Assembly (NCBI GenBank): GCA_035707845.1 | Contig: DASSTP010000140.1 | Span: 1-19,331 of the forward strand | Length of the DNA stretch: 19,331 nt | DNA from: CAMLHP01 sp035707845 | Lineage (GTDB): Bacteria > Gemmatimonadota > Gemmatimonadetes > Gemmatimonadales > GWC2-71-9 | Direction of reading: 5' to 3' | Shown: positions 15,779 to 19,331 of the stretch, piece by piece | Position numbering within the stretch: the first letter of the stretch is position 1 | How the letters are laid out: each line of letters begins with the position of its first letter | Notes under the pieces: model-generated | Seen by the model: only the letters and a program-made list of their open reading frames with translations | The model's database searches: none | What the model was told of the DNA's origin: nothing | Made by a program: the position numbers and the translations under genes

Positions 15779-17149
15779 TCAGGCGTGGACACCCTGCTCC
15801 GCGAGCCAGTGCATCACTTCGTCGCGGTAGGCGTCGAGCAGTTCGGGACGCTTGGCTTCGAAGCGCAGCACCAGCACCGGCTGGGTGTTGCTGGCGCGGA
15901 TCAGGCCCCAGCCTTCCGGAAATGACATGCGCACGCCGTCAATTGTATTGACCGGGTATCGCGCCGAAAAATACGCCGCAGCGTCGGCAACGATCCTGAA
16001 CTTGCGGTCCTCGGGACATTCGACCCGGATCTCCGGCGTCGCGAAGGTGGCGGGCACATCGGACAGGAGCGCGGCCAGCCCATAGGACGCCTGCGACACG
16101 ATGCCCAGCAGGCGCGCAGCCGCAAAGAGCGCGTCATCAAACCCGAAGTAGTCACCGCCGAAGAAGATGTGGCCGCTCATCTCGCCCGCCAGGGGCGCGT
16201 CCAGTTCCTTCATGCGCGCCTTGATGAGCGAATGGCCGGTCTTCCACATCTCCGGCCGCGCGCCCGCCGCGCGTAGCGCCTCGGGCAGCACGTCCGAGCA
16301 CTTCACGTCAAAAATGACGGTCGTGCCCTTGCCGAATCGCCGCACGGCGTCCCGGCCGAAAAGAATGAGGAGCTGGTCGCCGAACAGGATGCGGCCGCTC
16401 TCGTCCACCGCGCCGATGCGGTCGCCGTCGCCGTCGAACGCGATGCCGAGCTCCGCGCCACTGCGCCGCACCTCGGCCTGCAGGTCCACCAGGTTTTCCG
16501 GCACGGTCGGATCGGGATGGTGATTCGGGAAGGTGCCGTCGGACTCGCAGAAGAGCGGGATCACGTCGGCACCGGCCTGGCGGAGTGTCTGCACCGCGAT
16601 GACACTCGCGACGCCGTTGCCGCAGTCCACCACCACCCGCACCGGGCGCTGGACCTTGTTACGCTCGCAGATGGCGTCGCGGTATCGGCCCAGCACCGAG
16701 GCATCGGAGCGCTCCGCCCCGGTGCCGGTGCGCCAGGTCTCGGTCTCGATCAGTTCCCAGAGATGGAGGATTTCCTCGCCGTGGAGCGAGTCGCCGGCGG
16801 CGACCATCTTGAAGCCGTTGAACTCGGGCGGGTTGTGCGAGCCGGTGACCTGGAGGCCGCCGTCGGCCTTGAGGGCGTGCACGCTGAGGTAGAGCGCGGG
16901 CGTGGGCACCATGCCGATGTCCACCGCCGTGCCGCCGGCATCGGCAATTCCCTGTCGGATGCCGGCCGCCAGCGCCGCACCGGAGGGCCGGTTGTCGCGT
17001 CCCACCGTCAGCACCGGCGCGTGGCCCACCTTGTCCCACGCCACTGTCGCAAACGCCCGGCCGAGCGCCCGCGCGAAGTCGGGCGTCAGCTCCTCATCCA
17101 CGATGCCGCGGACGTCGTACTCACGGAAGACGGTCTTTGGCACCTTCAT
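15779..17149 (-). CDS. Phosphomannomutase/phosphoglucomutase
   Basis: Alpha-D-phosphohexomutase that interconverts mannose or glucose 6-phosphate and 1-phosphate, feeding surface polysaccharide synthesis. The 456-residue protein has all four family motifs: phosphoserine Ser104 in QVTGSHNPPEFNGFK, the metal loop Asp239/241/243 in AFDGDGDRIGAVDE, the sugar-binding loop with Glu323 in AGEMSGHIFF, and the C-terminal phosphate site RASNTQPVLVLRFEA. GRDNRPSG (50-57) is also standard. The overall pattern resembles AlgC/ManB bifunctional mutases rather than GlmM, which lacks the GEMSGH form. It begins 3 nt after nuoN, an unusual neighbour for a sugar mutase. Substrate is not decidable from sequence alone. 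Confidence 0.92.
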   Translation of the reverse strand: MKVPKTVFREYDVRGIVDEELTPDFARALGRAFATVAWDKVGHAPVLTVGRDNRPSGAALAAGIRQGIADAGGTAVDIGMVPTPALYLSVHALKADGGLQVTGSHNPPEFNGFKMVAAGDSLHGEEILHLWELIETETWRTGTGAERSDASVLGRYRDAICERNKVQRPVRVVVDCGNGVASVIAVQTLRQAGADVIPLFCESDGTFPNHHPDPTVPENLVDLQAEVRRSGAELGIAFDGDGDRIGAVDESGRILFGDQLLILFGRDAVRRFGKGTTVIFDVKCSDVLPEALRAAGARPEMWKTGHSLIKARMKELDAPLAGEMSGHIFFGGDYFGFDDALFAAARLLGIVSQASYGLAALLSDVPATFATPEIRVECPEDRKFRIVADAAAYFSARYPVNTIDGVRMSFPEGWGLIRASNTQPVLVLRFEAKRPELLDAYRDEVMHWLAEQGVHA

Positions 17150-17152
17150 GGA

Positions 17153-18655
17153 TCAACGTCCGGCGCGAGGGATCTCGGTCCTTGCCAGCTGCCGCACGCT
17201 ATGCACTGCCACGTCTATGGCGCGGCGCGGCAGGACACCGAAGACGACGAGGGCCACGACCGCGATGCCGGTGACCCACGCCGCCGGGCGTGGCAGCCGC
17301 AGGCCGTGCCACTCCGCCTCCTCACCGGGTTCGCGCATGTACATGGCCATGATGACCGGCAGGTAGTAGCCGGCCGAAATCACGCTGGTGACCACCAGGA
17401 CGACCGGCAGGATGTACTGGTGCGCCGCCACCACGGCCTGGATGATGTACCACTTGCCGATGAACCCGAACGTGCCAGGGAAACCCAGCAGGCTGAGCAT
17501 GCAGACCGCGAGCGCGAGCGCGGTCCATGGCCGTCGCCGCGCCAGGCCGGCGATGTCGTCGAACCGCACGGCGCGTTCCCCGTTCCGGCCCAGCGACGCC
17601 AGCAGGATGAACGCGGCGAGCGTCGTCAGCGTGTAGGCGCCGAGGTAGAGCATGACCGCGCTCGCGCTGAGGTGCGTGCCCGGCCAGAGCGCCGTGAGCA
17701 GGTAGCCGGCGTGGGCAATGGAGCTGTAGGCCAGCATCCGCTTCAGCGTCCGCTGCGCCAGCGCGATCAGGTTGCCGACCACCATGGTCACCACCGCCAG
17801 CACGCCGATCACCGGCTGCCAGAACTGGTCCAGCGACGGGAACGCTTCGACCAGCAGCCGCGTGAGCGCGATGAACGCGGCAACCTTCACCCCCGTGGCC
17901 ATGTAGCCCGTGATGGGCGTGGGCGAACCGTCGTAGACATCCGGCGCCCACATGTGGAACGGCACCGCTGCCACCTTGAAGCCCAGCCCGATCAGCAGCA
18001 GCCCAAGGCCCATGCGGGCCAGCAGCGACGGCGCGCCCACGCCCAGCACCGCGCCGATGAGCGGGATGTTGGTCTGGCCGGTGGCGCCGTAGGTGAGCGC
18101 AATGCCGTAAAGCAGGAAGCCCGAGGCGAAGGCGCCGATCAGGAAATACTTGAGTGCCGCTTCTGCCGAGAAGACGTTGCGCCGGTCGTAGCCGGCCAGC
18201 ACATAGACGGCGACCGACATCACCTCGAGCCCGAGGAAGAGGACGATGAGGTCGGCGGCGCCCGCCAGGAACAGCATGCCCGCGGTGCCGAGCAGGATCA
18301 GCGGATAATACTCCGGCGCCAGCATCCCTTCCCGCTCGAGGTAATGCAGCGACACCAGCACGGTGGCAAGCGCCGAGATGAGGATCAGGGCGGCGGCCGC
18401 GAAGCGGAAGCTGTCGAGCGCGATCATCTGCGCCAGGCCGTCTGCCTGCGCATCGGTGATCCAGAGCCAGGCGAGCCCGCCACCCGATGCCACCAGCCCC
18501 ACGGCGCTGAGCCAGCCGGCGAGGCGGCTGTCTGCGGGTGTCCGGTGCCGCCAGGCCACCACCAGCAGCACGATGAGCGCGGCACCCGACAGGATGAGCT
18601 CGGGCAGGAGCGCCTTGGTGATGCCGAGGGGAGTCGTCAGGTCAATGGCGTTCAC
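17153..18655 (-). CDS. nuoN: NADH-quinone oxidoreductase subunit N
   Basis: Antiporter-like proton-pumping membrane subunit of complex I. The 500-residue protein is strongly hydrophobic throughout and carries the expected charged residues: Glu144 in LFLGLEVMSVAVYVL, Lys169 in ALKYFLIGA, Lys227 in GFKVAAVPFHMWAPDVYDG, Lys305 in RTLKRMLAYSSIAHAGYLL and Lys401 in FGFIGKWYIIQA. Length is normal. The start is GTG at 18655, overlapping the nuoM stop as GTGA, with GAGG about 8 nt upstream. Being last in the usual nuo order fits the switch to unrelated genes just downstream. Confidence 0.97.
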   Translation of the reverse strand: MNAIDLTTPLGITKALLPELILSGAALIVLLVVAWRHRTPADSRLAGWLSAVGLVASGGGLAWLWITDAQADGLAQMIALDSFRFAAAALILISALATVLVSLHYLEREGMLAPEYYPLILLGTAGMLFLAGAADLIVLFLGLEVMSVAVYVLAGYDRRNVFSAEAALKYFLIGAFASGFLLYGIALTYGATGQTNIPLIGAVLGVGAPSLLARMGLGLLLIGLGFKVAAVPFHMWAPDVYDGSPTPITGYMATGVKVAAFIALTRLLVEAFPSLDQFWQPVIGVLAVVTMVVGNLIALAQRTLKRMLAYSSIAHAGYLLTALWPGTHLSASAVMLYLGAYTLTTLAAFILLASLGRNGERAVRFDDIAGLARRRPWTALALAVCMLSLLGFPGTFGFIGKWYIIQAVVAAHQYILPVVLVVTSVISAGYYLPVIMAMYMREPGEEAEWHGLRLPRPAAWVTGIAVVALVVFGVLPRRAIDVAVHSVRQLARTEIPRAGR

Positions 18656-19331
18656 GGCTGCACCTCGACGCCGGCGGGGTTGATGGCGCTGGAGCGGCCA
18701 GGTTGTGCGTACTCGATGAATTGCCGCGCCGACCCTTCCGTCCGCCGCAGCAGCGGTGCCGGGTAGAGTCCCATCCAGATGATGCCGAGGATCAGCGGCG
18801 CGAGCACCACCAGTTCCCGCACCGACAGGTCCTTCAGGCCTTCATTCTCCGGCTTGTCCAGCTTGTTGAAGACGATCCGCTGGATGGCCCAGAGCAGGTA
18901 GGCCGCCGCGAAGATGACGACCGTTGCGGCGATGCCGGTGGCCCACGGGTACCGGCCAAAGCTGCCCAGCAGCACCAGGAATTCCCCGATGAAGCCATTG
19001 AGTCCCGGCAGGCCGATGGACGAAAACGCCACCAGCGTGAGCAGGAGACTCAGGATCGGTACGCTGCGTGCAATGCCCCCGAAGGCAGCGATATCCCGGC
19101 TGTGCCGCCGCTCATACATCATGCCGATGAGGAGAAACAGCGCGCCGGTGGAGAGCCCGTGGGCAATCATCACCATGAGCGCGCCCTGGACACTCTGGAG
19201 GGTGAGCCCCCAGATGCCGAGCATCACGAAGCCGAGATGGCTTACCGAGGAGTAGGCCACCAGCTTCTTGATGTCCGGCTGCACCAGCGCCACCAGGGCG
19301 CCGTAGATGATGCCGATCACGGCGCAGGTCA
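18652..19331 (-). CDS. nuoM: NADH-quinone oxidoreductase subunit M (5' part outside window)
   Basis: C-terminal part of the NuoM proton-pumping subunit; 225 residues are visible and the frame is open to the window edge (TCAVIGIIYG precedes the first possible GTG at 19320, so that GTG is internal). Motifs are VQPDIKKLVAYSSVSHLGFV with the conserved transmembrane lysine, MIAHGLSTGALFLLIGMMYERR, and LPGLNGFIGEFLVLLGSF with the glutamate of the late pumping helix. These distinguish NuoM from NuoL and NuoN. About 280 residues should lie upstream, outside the window. The end overlaps nuoN by 4 nt. Confidence 0.96.
   Translation of the reverse strand, partial: TCAVIGIIYGALVALVQPDIKKLVAYSSVSHLGFVMLGIWGLTLQSVQGALMVMIAHGLSTGALFLLIGMMYERRHSRDIAAFGGIARSVPILSLLLTLVAFSSIGLPGLNGFIGEFLVLLGSFGRYPWATGIAATVVIFAAAYLLWAIQRIVFNKLDKPENEGLKDLSVRELVVLAPLILGIIWMGLYPAPLLRRTEGSARQFIEYAQPGRSSAINPAGVEVQP

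Noticed and set aside
16517..18766. A 749-codon open frame on the plus strand opposite nuoN and the phosphomutase
   Set aside because: It is rich in Arg, His, Gln and Asp with no recognisable motif, and lies exactly opposite two clear genes. Long antisense open frames are a usual by-product of GC-rich codon use.

Overview
The window is a GC-rich bacterial chromosome segment (I estimate about two thirds G+C by eye). All 20 genes I can support lie on the minus strand, so transcription runs from position 19331 towards 1. The content is mostly housekeeping: respiratory complex I, sugar phosphomutase, succinyl-CoA synthetase, NDP kinase, the fatty-acid synthesis cluster and the futalosine route to menaquinone. 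Complex I, the futalosine genes, high GC and a UPF0182-type membrane protein fit a free-living Gram-negative such as a member of Gemmatimonadota. That placement is inference; no rRNA or marker comparison was possible.

Layout in transcription order. (1) 19331-13400: 3' part of nuoM, then nuoN, a phosphomannomutase/phosphoglucomutase and a shortened UPF0182-like membrane protein, all overlapping or within 3 nt. (2) 13313-12642: a Tat-exported DsrE-like protein with its own good ribosome binding site. (3) 12500-9057: carbamate kinase, sucC, sucD (joined by 4-nt GTGA overlaps) and ndk, all of which move phosphate to or between nucleotides. (4) 9029-3024: yceD(DUF177)-rpmF-plsX-fabH-fabD-fabG-acpP-fabF, the same order as in Escherichia coli. 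(5) 2868-1: mqnE-mqnA-mqnC, three futalosine-pathway genes, with mqnC running off the window.

Coding density is very high. Only five gaps exceed 50 nt, none exceeds 150 nt, and no rRNA, tRNA, CRISPR array, insertion sequence or phage gene was seen.

The most unusual signal is non-coding. Three of the four largest gaps (2875-3023, 5288-5419, 12501-12641) each hold an inverted-repeat element. Its arms are tandem 8-bp units, about three per arm. Two elements (A, B) use the unit CACGAAAN, are both about 106 nt, and are homologous copies in opposite orientation, with a core of 7-bp GAC-initial repeats. The third (C) uses a different unit, CTCGACNN, but shares the core-to-arm junction ATGAC(C/T)CTT(T)CG. 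This looks like one family of short interspersed elements whose arm unit can differ. Element B splits the otherwise conserved fabD-fabG junction.

Other points of note: an atypical CX5CX2C cluster motif in MqnE, a lone carbamate kinase translationally coupled to sucC, and a candidate promoter that would make the fab-operon transcript almost leaderless.
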